A stretch of DNA of 64,000 nt from Roseihalotalea indica (GCF_022458895.1 NZ_JAINFL010000020.1:5968-69967); one strand, 5' to 3'. Shown: positions 26,154 through 37,104, counted from the first letter of the stretch. Notes: generated by a model from the letters alone, not told the origin. Translations and numbers: made by a program.

Positions 26154-27005
26154 ATGACACATGAAAAAGAAATCAGCCCCATTTCCGGTTACATCATGGC
26201 CGGCGTTGCCTTGTTTGTAATAGTAATTGGCTTCATTGGACTTACAACCGATAGTCCGGTTTTGCTCATTATTGCAATCCCCCTTTTCATGTTCCTGCTG
26301 AGAGGGTTCTTCCTGATTAATCCTAATGGTTCGTGTGTGATGACTTTGTTTGGTGATTACCAGGGTACGGTAAAGAGGAATGGCTTTTTCTGGACTAACC
26401 CATTTTATACCCGTCAGAAAATATCATTGCGGGCTCGCAACTTCGACAGCGAACGAGTGAAGGTGAATGACAAGTTGGGAAACCCGGTTATGATCAGTGT
26501 TATTTTGGTGTGGAAGGTTGAAAACACCTATAAAGCCGCATTTGATGTGGATAACTTTGAGAACTTTGTCAGGGTACAATCCGATGCAGCCGTACGTAAG
26601 TTGGCCAACTCTTATCCTTACGATAATTTTGATGATACGCATGAAATTACTTTGGTATCAGGAGTAGATGAAGTGAATGATGCCCTGGAAAGCCGGTTGA
26701 GCGACCGCCTGTTGATTGCCGGAATCAAGGTTATTGAGGCTCGAATTGGCTACTTGGCGTATTCTTCGGAGATTGCCAGTGCTATGTTGCGTCGGCAGCA
26801 GGCTTCCGCCATTGTGGCCGCTCGGGAAAAGATCGTGGAAGGAGCGGTCAGCATGGTAGAAATGGCTTTAGCAGAGCTTTCTAAAAAGCAGATTATTGAG
26901 ATGGACGAGGAAAAGAAAGCCACCATGGTGAGTAACCTTATGGTGGTGTTATGCTCAGACAAAGACGCTACTCCGGTAGTAAATACAGGAACATTGCATC
27001 AGTAG
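26154..27005 (+). CDS. SPFH/band-7 (stomatin-like) membrane protein
   Basis: 283 residues. Two close hydrophobic helices at the N-terminus (about 13-32 and 36-54), then NPNGSCVMTLFGDYQGTVKRNGFFWTNP and the SPFH domain (about 60-225), and an Ala/Glu-rich helix (RRQQASAIVAAREKIVEGAV) near the C-terminus. SPFH proteins form large membrane-associated ring or scaffold assemblies and organise microdomains or proteases. A small ribbon-helix-helix gene follows 56 bp later; this SPFH plus small Arc-like gene pairing is a familiar arrangement. The exact role is unknown. Confidence 0.85.
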   Translation: MTHEKEISPISGYIMAGVALFVIVIGFIGLTTDSPVLLIIAIPLFMFLLRGFFLINPNGSCVMTLFGDYQGTVKRNGFFWTNPFYTRQKISLRARNFDSERVKVNDKLGNPVMISVILVWKVENTYKAAFDVDNFENFVRVQSDAAVRKLANSYPYDNFDDTHEITLVSGVDEVNDALESRLSDRLLIAGIKVIEARIGYLAYSSEIASAMLRRQQASAIVAAREKIVEGAVSMVEMALAELSKKQIIEMDEEKKATMVSNLMVVLCSDKDATPVVNTGTLHQ

Positions 27006-27061
27006 AATAGTATAGTTATTGGGTGTTAGACATCGGTCGCTAGCATTCAGAAATCAGGTGT

Positions 27062-27253
27062 ATGGCGAAGAAGAAACCTTTTGTACTACGGGTAAGTCCA
27101 GAGATGATGGAAGCCGTTGAGAAGTGGGCTGCCGACGAATTTCGGAGTACCAACGGGCAACTAGAGTGGATTATTGATCAGGCCTTAAGAAAGGCGGGAA
27201 GAAAGAAAAAAGAAAACCCGAGCGATAATAATACTCAGGATGAAGGTTTATAG
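27062..27253 (+). CDS. Small Arc-type ribbon-helix-helix DNA-binding protein
   Basis: 63 residues. KKPFVLRVSPEMMEAVEKWAADEFRSTNGQLEWIIDQALRK follows the Arc pattern: a short beta strand (FVLRV), two helices separated by RSTNGQ, and a basic tail. Proteins of this type bind DNA as dimers of dimers. It is encoded directly behind the SPFH gene on the same strand and probably cotranscribed. The palindrome at 26108-26134 is a candidate binding site. The tail after residue 48 is Lys- and Asn-rich and likely disordered. Confidence 0.75.
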   Translation: MAKKKPFVLRVSPEMMEAVEKWAADEFRSTNGQLEWIIDQALRKAGRKKKENPSDNNTQDEGL

Positions 27254-27355
27254 TATCACAATACATCTGAAAGCTCTTAACAATCTGAATTACTACAAAT
27301 TGCTAAGAACCTTAGTCGTTATAAGCCACAGATAGCAATTATGCAACCTGCCAGT

Positions 27356-28174
27356 TTAGGACGATTTTAGTAGCTGAAAATCCTGAGCATTCGTGAAAGT
27401 ACCTTCCGGTACCGATTCCAGCACTTCAATATCAGTAATTTGCCGTTCACCCCGGTCGCCAGAGAGCATGAGGGCACCATGCTCTTTGTAATTAGCCCAA
27501 GGGGTTACAAAGCGAGGAGTATCCATAGCAGCTTCAGGGTAATAAGCCCACTGTTTCACAAAATGATCATTAGGATCAACAAAGACATGGTATTTATTCT
27601 GAGGTGTATCACCTACATTGTCAAATCGTAATTCTAATACTTCGGCAGGGTCGCCTCCCTGAATGGTATCTTCACCTACATAGGTAAGGGTCACACCAGA
27701 ATCTTTCAGCTTAAAAGGCATAAAAAGCCAGTAACTATCGTTGATCCACATGCTTTTCCCTTTCTGTAGATATTTAGAAAGGGAGTCGGGGTTGGTCAAC
27801 TCCTGCCCGCCCATCATAACCTTTCCCTGATCCGAGTTTACATTAACAATATATACGGAAGAGTCACGAGGTACCTCAATCCGTACATCACCGGACTGCT
27901 TATCCCAAAGCAGCGTACGAGCACCAAAAAAATTCCAGGTAAAATAGCGGGTAGTATCCCAAGCCTGCCGTCCGCCCATAGCTTGCATAACACTATCGGC
28001 AATATTAACTGCTTCTTCGTCGGAGTTAGCTTCGTTAAAGCCCTCGGCGGGCGGATTAGTATGAGCCATGCCGGTGCTATTTATATCAGAAGCAGTATTG
28101 TCAGCAGAATTTTCCGGCTGGCAAGCCGAAAAGACTAAGGAGGTACTCAGTAAAAAGATCAATAATCGGTTCAT
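27356..28174 (-). CDS. Lipoprotein of the DUF6503-like family
   Basis: 272 residues with a lipoprotein signal and lipobox (LVFSAC, Cys18). A low-complexity linker rich in Asn, Ser and Thr follows, then blocks ADSVMQAMGGRQAWDTTRYFTWNFFGARTLLWDK and PFKLKDSGVTLTYVGEDT, which resemble periplasmic lipoprotein-carrier-like folds found widely in Bacteroidota. Probably anchored in the outer membrane or facing the periplasm. No partner gene is evident: the next gene on the strand is a histidine kinase 60 bp upstream. Confidence 0.65.
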   Translation of the reverse strand: MNRLLIFLLSTSLVFSACQPENSADNTASDINSTGMAHTNPPAEGFNEANSDEEAVNIADSVMQAMGGRQAWDTTRYFTWNFFGARTLLWDKQSGDVRIEVPRDSSVYIVNVNSDQGKVMMGGQELTNPDSLSKYLQKGKSMWINDSYWLFMPFKLKDSGVTLTYVGEDTIQGGDPAEVLELRFDNVGDTPQNKYHVFVDPNDHFVKQWAYYPEAAMDTPRFVTPWANYKEHGALMLSGDRGERQITDIEVLESVPEGTFTNAQDFQLLKSS

Positions 28175-28234
28175 AGGTGTAGGGTTTTCGCTAATCTACG
28201 AAAAACCCATTAAACCATGAACCGACTATTTATT

Positions 28235-30748
28235 TTACTGATTAGAAGCTGTCAGTTGATCTTTGTGTTTTTTTATATTGGTGAACAGGTCATCAATATA
28301 TTCAATAGACTTATTGGATGACTCCCGAATCGCCTCTACGTATTGATTCACTTCCGACTCATCGGTAGACTCTTTATCTAATGCTTTTTTCAATCCCGTA
28401 AGCTGTTCCTGAAGCGAATGATTCTCTACCATTTTAATGGACGGTAGTAGCTTATGAGTAAGTCTGCGTAGCTCGTGCAGGTTTTTCTGATCTGCTGAAT
28501 CTATTACCTGTTCAGTAAGCAACTGGAAGCTTTTTCTTAACGAGTCTAATAGATTAGTGACAAACTTTACATCATCGTTATATTTATCAATGAGTTGATA
28601 TAATGTAACAATATCATCACTATTATCAGATATTTCCTGAGTTTCGTCTGGCTCAATTAGATTTAGATTCAGAGCAATCTTGTAATGCAATTCATCCGGA
28701 TTAAAAGGTTTGGATAAATAATCATTCATGCCACACTTAAAGACTCGGTCTTTTACTCCCTGCACTACATCAGCCGTCAGAGCAATAATCGGCTTATGTT
28801 CAAAATTTCCACCTAATGCTCTTATTGCTTTGGTTGCTTCACAACCATCCATTACCGGCATTTGCAGATCCATCAGAATAATATCATATTCTTTTTCCTG
28901 CACAGCACTAACGGCAATTTTGCCATGTTCGGCAGTGTCTACCTCAACTCCTACTTTATGCAAGAAACTGGTTGCCACCATTCGGTTTGAAGGGTTATCT
29001 TCTACCAATAGTAAATTGATACCTTTCAGTTTTTCAGTGTCTAATCGTTTCTTCGGTTGAACTTTCTTGTCAGGCGTTTTAGTGTCAAGATCATACAGCA
29101 GTGTAAAGCTAAAGGTGCTGCCTAATCCTTCTTTGCTGCGTACCTGTAACAGGCCGCCCTGCAACTCAACTAATCTCTTGCAGATTGTTAATCCTAAGCC
29201 CGTACCACCAAATTTCCGAGTAGTATCTGATTCAGCTTGCGTATAGCGTTGAAAAATGGTTTGCAATCGGTCCTTAGCAATACCAATACCTGTATCACGT
29301 ACCTCAAACCGTATTTCATACTTCTTATCTTTCTTATTTAACAACTTAGCATGAATGGAGACAAAACCTTGCTCAGTAAATTTTATAGCATTACCAACCA
29401 AATTATTAAGAATTTGAGTCAGGCGTACTTCATCCCCAACAATACGCTCGGGGATAGCATCATCCCATTCTATTCTTAAGTTAATGTTTTTCTCATTGGC
29501 CCGGAATGTGAACGCTTTGGTAATTCCTTCGGCCACTTCTTTAGGAGAAAAACCGATTTTCTCCAGTTTGATTCTGCCAGCTTCTATTTTAGCAAAATCC
29601 AAAATGTCATTGATGATGACCAAAAGGTGATTGGCAGAAAACTGAAGACTTTTCAGGTATTCTAACTGTTCTTCTTTAGGATTTCCATCTATCAGCAGCC
29701 GCGTCATGCCCACTACTACATTAAGTGGTGTCCTGATTTCGTGGCTCATGGTAGAAAGAAAATCCTGCTTAGCCAAGGCAGCTCGCTCGGCAGTTTCTTT
29801 ATCTTTCCGTAGTTTTCGCTCAAGTTTAACGTGGTCAGTCATATCAAAGCAAACCAGAGCGTATCCAATGTTTTTCCCCTGTTCGTCGGTAAGGTGGGTA
29901 GCATTCGTATGAATAGGAATAATCCTTCCACTACGATGTAGCATATTACTCTCACCCTCCCAGCGTTTACTGGCTAATATTTTATGATATCGGTCACCTT
30001 TTTGTTGGTCTTTTTTAGGGAAAAGGAGGTCTGCGGTTCGTCTTCCTAGAGCCTCTTCTTTTTGCCAGCCAAAAAGGCGCTCAGCATGCTTATTCCAGTA
30101 CACAATGCGCTGATGAGTATCCGTTGCCATGATGGCACTATCTAGCTGGTCAAGCAGAGATGCCTGAAAATTAACTTGGCCCTGAGCTCTTTGCCGATCG
30201 CGAATTTCATGCTTGAGCTGCAAAAGTGTTTCTTCCAGATCTTGAGTTCGGTTTTGTACCAAGGTTTCAAGATTATCCTTATGCAGTTGTAATTCCTGTT
30301 CAACCCGTACCCGCTCGTCTATTTGCTTTTGCAGCTCTGCATTTGCCTTCTGAAGACTAGCAGTTGACGATGCTTTGGCAAATTTTGGGATGAGCGGCCA
30401 AATAGCAACTGCAGTAATTATAGAAAGTGCTGCATTGATTGCCTTCATCCCGCCAGACAAACGATAGGCCGGATGCCAAATAGTATAGATATCAATAAAA
30501 TGAGTAATACCGCAGGATACAATAAACGCAATGAATATCCAGAATGTAGATTCTGAGAATTGAAAATCACTACGTCGCCGGAGAATAAAGAAGATTGCAA
30601 CCGGAATCAGGAAATAAGATAGTCCGGTAATGCCATCGGATAAGGCATGTAGCCAGAGAATATCGGGTTGCCAGGAATAGGCTTGCCCTTGAGGAACAAA
30701 CCCTTCGCCAGTTAATAACCCTGTTATGGTGTCTAAAATTACTTGCAT
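28235..30748 (-). CDS. Hybrid histidine kinase with ethylene-receptor-like sensor, PAS, receiver and Hpt domains
   Basis: 837 residues. Three membrane helices (about 38-56, 68-90, 103-121) carry Asp38, Tyr45 (DGITGLSY), Cys79 and His83 (SCGITHF); the spacing and context match the ethylene-binding domain of plant ETR1 (Asp25, Tyr32, Cys65, His69), where Cys and His bind copper. Then a coiled coil (about 128-190), a PAS domain (about 197-310), HisKA with His336 ([11 protein letters not shown]), HATPase (NNLVGNAIKF, GGTGLGL), a receiver with Asp627 (LMDLQMPVMDG) and an Hpt-like domain with His765 (RRLTHKLLPS). All phosphorelay residues are intact. Ligand binding is inference from the four conserved residues. 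Confidence 0.88.
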   Translation of the reverse strand: MQVILDTITGLLTGEGFVPQGQAYSWQPDILWLHALSDGITGLSYFLIPVAIFFILRRRSDFQFSESTFWIFIAFIVSCGITHFIDIYTIWHPAYRLSGGMKAINAALSIITAVAIWPLIPKFAKASSTASLQKANAELQKQIDERVRVEQELQLHKDNLETLVQNRTQDLEETLLQLKHEIRDRQRAQGQVNFQASLLDQLDSAIMATDTHQRIVYWNKHAERLFGWQKEEALGRRTADLLFPKKDQQKGDRYHKILASKRWEGESNMLHRSGRIIPIHTNATHLTDEQGKNIGYALVCFDMTDHVKLERKLRKDKETAERAALAKQDFLSTMSHEIRTPLNVVVGMTRLLIDGNPKEEQLEYLKSLQFSANHLLVIINDILDFAKIEAGRIKLEKIGFSPKEVAEGITKAFTFRANEKNINLRIEWDDAIPERIVGDEVRLTQILNNLVGNAIKFTEQGFVSIHAKLLNKKDKKYEIRFEVRDTGIGIAKDRLQTIFQRYTQAESDTTRKFGGTGLGLTICKRLVELQGGLLQVRSKEGLGSTFSFTLLYDLDTKTPDKKVQPKKRLDTEKLKGINLLLVEDNPSNRMVATSFLHKVGVEVDTAEHGKIAVSAVQEKEYDIILMDLQMPVMDGCEATKAIRALGGNFEHKPIIALTADVVQGVKDRVFKCGMNDYLSKPFNPDELHYKIALNLNLIEPDETQEISDNSDDIVTLYQLIDKYNDDVKFVTNLLDSLRKSFQLLTEQVIDSADQKNLHELRRLTHKLLPSIKMVENHSLQEQLTGLKKALDKESTDESEVNQYVEAIRESSNKSIEYIDDLFTNIKKHKDQLTASNQ

Positions 30749-31553
30749 AAATAATTACTCACATCGCCGTTAACATTTCCATTCCTATAACGCTGAATTA
30801 GATTGTTTAGTCGCAAACGTATGTTATTGCCATGTCAGAAAAAGAGTAAATACGTAAATTATTACCGAGTAAATACATTGCCCTGTGTAAGATAAATTCT
30901 TTGCAGGGCTGACTTTACGATTTTATTTTCAATTGTGTTTTTTTTATAAAACGCTGAACTTTTTGATTTTCTAACTATTTTCTCATTTCAGCATTACATC
31001 ACAAATAAAAGAGAGTGAATGGAAAACTAAGTTGTTTTTTCAAAAAAGCTCTTTATCTGTATATAACTATGGTATAAAGCTATGTATTGTTCCCTAATTA
31101 ATTATATACAAATTAGCTGATTCATTACATAGTAAAAAAAAAGCAAAATGCGTATGGTTTTTTCATTGCATTATGTAATTGAATAGTTATTTATAAAATA
31201 TGTATTATTATATTTTCTGCTTGCCGATGTAATACAGTAGCCTTTTTAATTAGGATGTGAAAAGTAAGATACGTCAGTAATAAGCAGAAAATATTGTGAT
31301 CATTTGAAGGAGCGCATTACTACAATAAAATTTTGGTGTGATATCAATTGATTTACGCTGAAGTTGAATTTAGCATTCAAAAAAATGCATAGATTTAAAA
31401 ATTTTGGCTTCAATAACTAATGAAGCAATCAGATATACGGAGCTAGTTAATGGAATGTTGGCTAATTACGATCTGGTATTTTACAGCTTTTTGTAGACGT
31501 AAAACCCTGGTAAAGAGAGCTTTCACTTCGTTAATTCGTGATATATTGGAGAA
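30749..31553. other. 805-bp AT-rich intergenic region
   Basis: No gene is supported in any frame between the hybrid kinase start and the dnaK terminator. The sequence is strongly AT-rich, especially 31020-31450. The only clear structure is the 13-bp inverted repeat at 31210-31294. It holds the promoter of the kinase gene on its left side and could encode a small RNA, but none is recognised. Confidence 0.5.
31210..31294. repeat. 13-bp perfect inverted repeat in the intergenic region
   Basis: ATATTTTCTGCTT at 31210-31222 and AAGCAGAAAATAT at 31282-31294 are exact reverse complements separated by 59 bp. They could close a long stem of an RNA or be the ends of a small decayed element. No open frame lies between them. 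Confidence 0.5.
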
Positions 31554-31580
31554 AAAAAGGCCCTTTTAAAGGGCCTTTTT
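31554..31580. terminator. Terminator downstream of dnaK
   Basis: AAAAAGGCCC and GGGCCTTTTT form a perfect stem extended inward by TTT/AAA. The minus-strand transcript of dnaK ends in this stem followed by a T run. The symmetry makes it usable from either side. Confidence 0.88.
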
Positions 31581-31610
31581 ACTTTGTTGTATAAACAAGA
31601 AGCAGGTTAT

Positions 31611-33548
31611 CTATTGCTTGTCTTTATCATCTACCTCTTCGTATTCTACATCAGATACATCACCTTCAGCCGAGTTGTTAGCATTAGCCTGTTCACTAGT
31701 GCCCGCAGCATTAGGATCTGCACCAGCTTCCGGATTGGCTCCCGCAGCCTGATACATTTCTTGTGATGCGTTCTGCCAAGCAGCATTTAGCTTCTCCATG
31801 GCAGCATCAATGCCACTTACATCTTGAGCCTGATGAGCCGTTTTCAATTCAGCAAGTGCATCCTGAATAGGCTTTTTGTTGCCTTCGGATAGCTTATCAC
31901 CATATTCCTTCAACTGCTTTTCAGTTTGGAAAATTAATGAATCAGCGGTATTGATTTTCTCAATCTTCTCGCGCTCTTGCTTATCAGTTTCGGCGTTTGC
32001 TTCAGCCTCCTGGCGCATTTTCTCAATTTCTTCCTCGGTAAGTCCGGAAGAAGCCTCAATACGAATCTTTTGCTCTTTGCCAGTGCCTTTATCTTTCGCC
32101 GATACATTCATAATACCGTTGGCATCGATATCAAAAGATACTTCAATCTGAGGAACGCCGCGGGGTGCTGGTGGAATTCCATCTAGGTGGAAACGGCCAA
32201 TAGTGCGGTTATCTTTCGCCATAGGGCGCTCACCTTGCAGCACATGAATTTCTACAGATGGTTGATTATCTGACGCTGTAGAGAATGTCTCTGACTTTTT
32301 GGTTGGAATGGTAGTATTAGACTCAATTAACCGAGTAAATACTCCACCCATGGTTTCAATACCTAATGACAGAGGCGTTACATCTAACAACAATACGTCT
32401 TTCACATCGCCACTGAAGACACCACCCTGGATGGCTGCTCCTACTGCTACTACCTCATCCGGATTTACTCCTTTAGAAGGTTTCTTCCCGAAGAACTGTT
32501 CTACTTCTTCCTGGATTTTAGGAATACGAGTGGAACCACCCACAAGAATTACTTCGTCTATCTCAGAAGCAGAAATGCCTGCATCCTTTAGTGCTTTTTT
32601 GCTGGGTTCTAGTGTGCGTTGAACTAGGTCATCAACCAGTTGCTCAAATTTTGAGCGGGTCAGGCTGCGAACCAAGTGTTTAGGAATGCCATCTACCGGC
32701 ATGATGTACGGCAGGTTAATTTCAGTGCTGGTAGAACTTGAAAGCTCAATTTTTGCCTTTTCAGCTGCTTCTTTCAGCCGTTGCAATGCCATAGGGTCCT
32801 TGCGCAGGTCAATATTGTTTTCTTTTTCAAATTCTTCAGCCAGCCAGTTTATAATACGAGCATCAAAATCATCACCACCTAAGTGTACATCACCATTAGT
32901 TGATTTTACTTCAAATACCCCATCTCCTAATTCAAGGATAGAGATATCAAATGTACCACCACCAAGGTCATATACCGCAATGGTAAGATCCTGATTTTTC
33001 TTATCTAAACCATAAGCCAACGCCGCGGCGGTAGGCTCATTAATAATACGTTTTACATCCAGACCAGCAATCTGACCTGCTTCTTTGGTAGCTTGCCGTT
33101 CAGCATCATTAAAATATGCTGGCACAGTAACTACTGCCTCATTAATGCTTGTTCCTAAGTAATCTTCTGCGGTAGATTTCATCTTTTGAAGAATCATGGC
33201 AGAAAGCTCCTGAGGAGTATAAAGACGATCACCGATACGCACCCGTACAGTGTCGTTGTTTCCTTTTTCTATTTGATAAGAGACATTCTTCATTTCTTCC
33301 GAAACGTCAGAGTGTTTCTTACCCATAAATCGCTTTACCGAACTAATTGTGTTCTGCGGATTTGTGATGGCCTGCCGTTTTGCTGGGCTACCTACTTTCC
33401 TCTCACCGTTGCCATTATCTAAAAAAGCTACGATAGAGGGAGTGGTACGGCCCCCTTCGCTATTGGGAATGACGACAGGTTCGTTACCTTCCATCACTGC
33501 CACGCAGGAGTTCGTTGTTCCTAAGTCTATGCCTATTACTTTTCCCAT
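31611..33548 (-). CDS. dnaK: Molecular chaperone DnaK (Hsp70)
   Basis: 645 residues from ATG 33546-33548 ([21 protein letters not shown]); an ATG at 33599 in frame would add 17 non-family residues. ATPase signatures [19 protein letters not shown] and [12 protein letters not shown], the [15 protein letters not shown] linker and an acidic C-terminus ending EEVDDK are present. It folds and protects proteins with DnaJ and GrpE, whose genes are not next to it. It stands alone, with a terminator behind and a 279-bp gap before it. No HrcA (CIRCE) inverted repeat is obvious upstream. Confidence 0.97.
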   Translation of the reverse strand: MGKVIGIDLGTTNSCVAVMEGNEPVVIPNSEGGRTTPSIVAFLDNGNGERKVGSPAKRQAITNPQNTISSVKRFMGKKHSDVSEEMKNVSYQIEKGNNDTVRVRIGDRLYTPQELSAMILQKMKSTAEDYLGTSINEAVVTVPAYFNDAERQATKEAGQIAGLDVKRIINEPTAAALAYGLDKKNQDLTIAVYDLGGGTFDISILELGDGVFEVKSTNGDVHLGGDDFDARIINWLAEEFEKENNIDLRKDPMALQRLKEAAEKAKIELSSSTSTEINLPYIMPVDGIPKHLVRSLTRSKFEQLVDDLVQRTLEPSKKALKDAGISASEIDEVILVGGSTRIPKIQEEVEQFFGKKPSKGVNPDEVVAVGAAIQGGVFSGDVKDVLLLDVTPLSLGIETMGGVFTRLIESNTTIPTKKSETFSTASDNQPSVEIHVLQGERPMAKDNRTIGRFHLDGIPPAPRGVPQIEVSFDIDANGIMNVSAKDKGTGKEQKIRIEASSGLTEEEIEKMRQEAEANAETDKQEREKIEKINTADSLIFQTEKQLKEYGDKLSEGNKKPIQDALAELKTAHQAQDVSGIDAAMEKLNAAWQNASQEMYQAAGANPEAGADPNAAGTSEQANANNSAEGDVSDVEYEEVDDKDKQ

Positions 33549-33827
33549 AATGTGTAAATCTATCTTAGTTGTTTTACTGGTATTTCTTTGGTATACCATG
33601 TTAATATCAATGGGTATGCCAAGGGGTTGAATTATGACAGATTGTCAGCAAATCACCGTATACTTAACTTTCCATTTTCATAAAGAATAACATACTGACA
33701 GATTGTAAAGCTCTTGTTTATAGCTGCCTAATATCTGTATGACTAAGGCTAGGAGTCAATAAAGAACTGATGTGGACGTTGGAGGTAATGGTAAATGGAG
33801 GTAACTTAGTCTTCTAAATTCTTTTGC

Positions 33828-34583
33828 ATGCGAGTTTATATTCTCCTTTTTGGTTTGTTTCTATATTCGGGTAGCCTGATAGGGCAATATAATTCAGCTG
33901 ACACCACTATTCAGCTTTCAGGAAATATTGTTGACGATCAGGATCAACCGTTATCGTTTGCCACAGTAACTAATCTGACTACTCAGACCGGCGTAATTAG
34001 TAACGAGGAGGGGTTCTTTTATCTGACCTTCCAGCGGAAAGATACTATCCGAATCTCTTCGGTTGGGTATGAGCCAGCGGTGCTTTATTTTGGAGATACC
34101 GCGCAAGCCACTAATTATGATCTGCAAATTCGTATGAGTGACAAGACCTATGAGCTAGAGAATGTAACTGTTTTTGCTTTTAAAGACGAGGAATCATTTA
34201 AGCGCGCTGTGCTGGATCTTAAAGATATTCCCGACGAATCACCCAAAATTGTTATTCCCGGCTCGTATGATGGGCCTCGCCGAGAACCTAAAAGCACGCC
34301 CTTAAACCCTGTATCATACGTGTTCGACCGGTTTAGTCGTCGAGCTAAGTACGAGCGTCAAGCCCGCCAGGCACAGCAGAATTATGAGCATCGCAAGCAA
34401 TTGGCGCGCAAATACAATCGAGATATGGTGGGCGAGATTACGGGTCTAACGGAAGGAGCTCTGGATGATTTCATGATTTTTTGCCGGTTTGAAGAAGACT
34501 TTATTGAGCGATCTTCTCAATACGATTTGATTTTGGCTATTAATCAGTGTTACACGGATTTTTCTGAGCAGAATAAGCAATAG
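33828..34583 (+). CDS. Exported protein with carboxypeptidase-like regulatory domain
   Basis: 251 residues. Signal peptide (LLFGLFLYSGSLIGQ), then a CarboxypepD_reg-like beta domain (about 29-110: LSGNIVDDQDQPLSFATVTN, GVISNEEGFF, IRISSVGYEPA). The remainder (about 120-251) is helical and charged and resembles other Bacteroidota periplasmic proteins of this type; it contains no receptor barrel. Function unknown. It stands alone between dnaK and a hybrid kinase. Confidence 0.7.
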   Translation: MRVYILLFGLFLYSGSLIGQYNSADTTIQLSGNIVDDQDQPLSFATVTNLTTQTGVISNEEGFFYLTFQRKDTIRISSVGYEPAVLYFGDTAQATNYDLQIRMSDKTYELENVTVFAFKDEESFKRAVLDLKDIPDESPKIVIPGSYDGPRREPKSTPLNPVSYVFDRFSRRAKYERQARQAQQNYEHRKQLARKYNRDMVGEITGLTEGALDDFMIFCRFEEDFIERSSQYDLILAINQCYTDFSEQNKQ

Positions 34584-34911
34584 ACAGAATATAAGCTCCA
34601 GATATTTCTGTTTAAACTTTTGGAAATGAGTTTTATAGTTGGACCTACGCTCTTCGGTTAAGCATCTTTAAGATGCTCTTATACCCACCTTTTTATTTAC
34701 ACTTTCCATATAGGCTGCCAATGCTTCAGCTTATAGGTAGAATTATATATGTCAAGTAGATAGTAATTAATGAAAAACTAGAAGGGAAAGCAGTATCTAC
34801 TTCTACTATTACCTATTCATGTGAGATATATAAAAGGTAATGTAAATATTCATACCATTGGTTGCTAAATTGTACAATTCATATATTGGTTTTAATTCGC
34901 ATGTGGTGAGT

Positions 34912-36867
34912 ATGAAGGGTATAAAACAAATGATTGATAATCTGAGCAGAATCGGTATTCAAGCTCATTATGACCGCAGAGTAGCAGGGAAAATAAGAAT
35001 TGTTAATTGTTTTTGCTGCATTGGCTTTTTGTCAGTATTTCTCTACGCGTTTGTGATTTATCATTTAACAAAAGATGTATTTTTTTTATATTCTACTATA
35101 GTAGTGTCGCTACTTTTTTTACTTCCAGTCTATATTAATTACCTGCAAAAACACAGTCTGGCTAAACTGCTTTTTCTGACTCTTTTTAATATTGAAGTCA
35201 TATTCTACGCCTGTGTATTAGGGAAAAGCATCACTGTGCAAATGATGGGTGTGGTACTGTTAGGTTTTCCTTGGCTATTATTTTCCCGCTCCGAGATTCT
35301 GTTGAAGAAAATCACGCTTACATTTCCGATTATAGCCATAATTATACTGGAAGTTTATGACTACTCTGTACTCTCCCCTTTGGATTATACCGGCGCTTCT
35401 CAAACCTATGTGCGCTGGCTGATGATGTTGATCATTTGTTTCTTCAATATACTGGTGATCTATCTTTTCGCGAATGACAATTATCAACTGTTAGACACTA
35501 CTCACCGGCAAAATGAAGAACTGATAGCTAGTAAAGAGGAACTGACCCAAAGCGAAGAAGAACTTAGAGTGTTGAATGCCCAGTTGGCTCATCATCAGAC
35601 AAAACTAGAAGAAACTGTGGAACAGCGTACGCTTGCCTTACGGCAAAAAGAGGCCCATCTGCAAAAAGTTTTGCAAGAAGTACAAGAGTCTAAAGGACAT
35701 GCTGAGGCGGCTAATCAGGCTAAATCTCAGTTTCTGGCTAACATGAGTCATGAAATCAGAACACCGCTAAATGCGATTATTGGTTTTACAGAAATTATGT
35801 TACTGGATAGCCAGGAGCAGCCACTATCCGATGACTCAGCCACCTACCTTAATCATATTAGAGCAAGTGGCAAACATCTATCTGAATTAATTAATAATAT
35901 ACTGGACCTTTCTAAAATAGAATCTGGTAAACTGACGCTTTCTTTAGAATTGGTAGATTTAAAACAGTTGCTAAGAACTATTTATGGTATTAATCGTGCC
36001 AAAGCCATTGAAAAAGGCGTATTGCTCAGCTATCGTTGTGATGATAATCTGCCTCAGTATATTGAAACCGACCGGACAAAGCTGAATCAGATTTTAATGA
36101 ATCTGGTTTCCAATGCTGTGAAGTTTACTCCTAAGAATAAGCAAGTAGAGCTTTGGGCATATCGGAAGGGTAATGATATTATTTTTTCGGTAATCGATGA
36201 GGGGACTGGAATTCCGGCAGAAAGGCAACAGCATATATTTGAACCCTTTGAGCAGGCTGATAATACAATTACCCGGCAGTACGGGGGCACAGGTTTAGGG
36301 CTGTCTATTGCTAAAAAATTAGCCAAAATGTTGAGCGGTGAGATTAAGCTCGCTAGCACTGAAGGTAAAGGTTCGACATTTGTTTTTCAACTACCATTAA
36401 TAATGGCTGAAGGATTCCCCGAACCAGAAAAAGATAACGGAGAGCAGGAGTTACACATGTTTTCTGAGAACAACACTGTACTGGTAGTAGAGGATAATAT
36501 TCTAAATCAGAAAATGATCCGTTTTCTTTTCAAGAAATTAGGATTGAATGTACATATTGCGAATGACGGAGAAGAAGGGTTGCTGATGATTCAGAAGCTA
36601 AAGCCAGACTTAGTATTTATGGACATTCATATGCCAATAATGGATGGCTTTGAAGTAATAATGCATATACGCCAGATGCCTGCGTTCTCGGACTTACCTA
36701 TTGTCATATTATCAGCTGACGCTTTTAAAACCCAAAAAGAACGAGCCTTGGCACTAGGTGTGAGTGATTATCTAACTAAACCAGTTGAAATGGATGCTTT
36801 GTTTCCTGTTTTATTGCAACATCTGGAACGAGCAATGGATGATACTACTTCACAAAAAGTGAATTGA
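34912..36867 (+). CDS. Hybrid histidine kinase with multi-TM sensor and receiver domain
   Basis: 651 residues from ATG 34912; an in-frame TTG at 34858 gives a longer but less likely form, and ATG 34930 is an alternative. Six membrane helices (roughly residues 30-190) form the sensor, followed by a coiled coil (about 195-265), HisKA ([14 protein letters not shown]), HATPase ([31 protein letters not shown]) and a receiver at the C-terminus ([25 protein letters not shown]). No output domain is present, so phosphate must pass on to another protein. The short helical linker lacks a PAS domain. Ligand unknown. Confidence 0.88.
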   Translation: MKGIKQMIDNLSRIGIQAHYDRRVAGKIRIVNCFCCIGFLSVFLYAFVIYHLTKDVFFLYSTIVVSLLFLLPVYINYLQKHSLAKLLFLTLFNIEVIFYACVLGKSITVQMMGVVLLGFPWLLFSRSEILLKKITLTFPIIAIIILEVYDYSVLSPLDYTGASQTYVRWLMMLIICFFNILVIYLFANDNYQLLDTTHRQNEELIASKEELTQSEEELRVLNAQLAHHQTKLEETVEQRTLALRQKEAHLQKVLQEVQESKGHAEAANQAKSQFLANMSHEIRTPLNAIIGFTEIMLLDSQEQPLSDDSATYLNHIRASGKHLSELINNILDLSKIESGKLTLSLELVDLKQLLRTIYGINRAKAIEKGVLLSYRCDDNLPQYIETDRTKLNQILMNLVSNAVKFTPKNKQVELWAYRKGNDIIFSVIDEGTGIPAERQQHIFEPFEQADNTITRQYGGTGLGLSIAKKLAKMLSGEIKLASTEGKGSTFVFQLPLIMAEGFPEPEKDNGEQELHMFSENNTVLVVEDNILNQKMIRFLFKKLGLNVHIANDGEEGLLMIQKLKPDLVFMDIHMPIMDGFEVIMHIRQMPAFSDLPIVILSADAFKTQKERALALGVSDYLTKPVEMDALFPVLLQHLERAMDDTTSQKVN

Positions 36868-37104
36868 GTTTGGAGGTGAAACTCAATAGGATGCGAACTA
36901 ATCAAAAAACAATATTAAAGTCCAGGACGGGGTATTTGAAGTTCCAGACTTTGCTTGTGGTCAGACCGAAAGTTATCCCATCTTAGTGTCCATACGCTCT
37001 AGAAAGAGTTTTAAAAGAAGACTGTTTCTTTTCTTAAGCTAGCTTGTAATTTAGCGATCTTATACTAAACCAAGAGATAATCCATTCTCTCACCTAACCC
37101 TGCC

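Noticed and set aside
33549..33827. HrcA/CIRCE operator before dnaK
   Set aside because: No CIRCE-type inverted repeat could be found in this gap.
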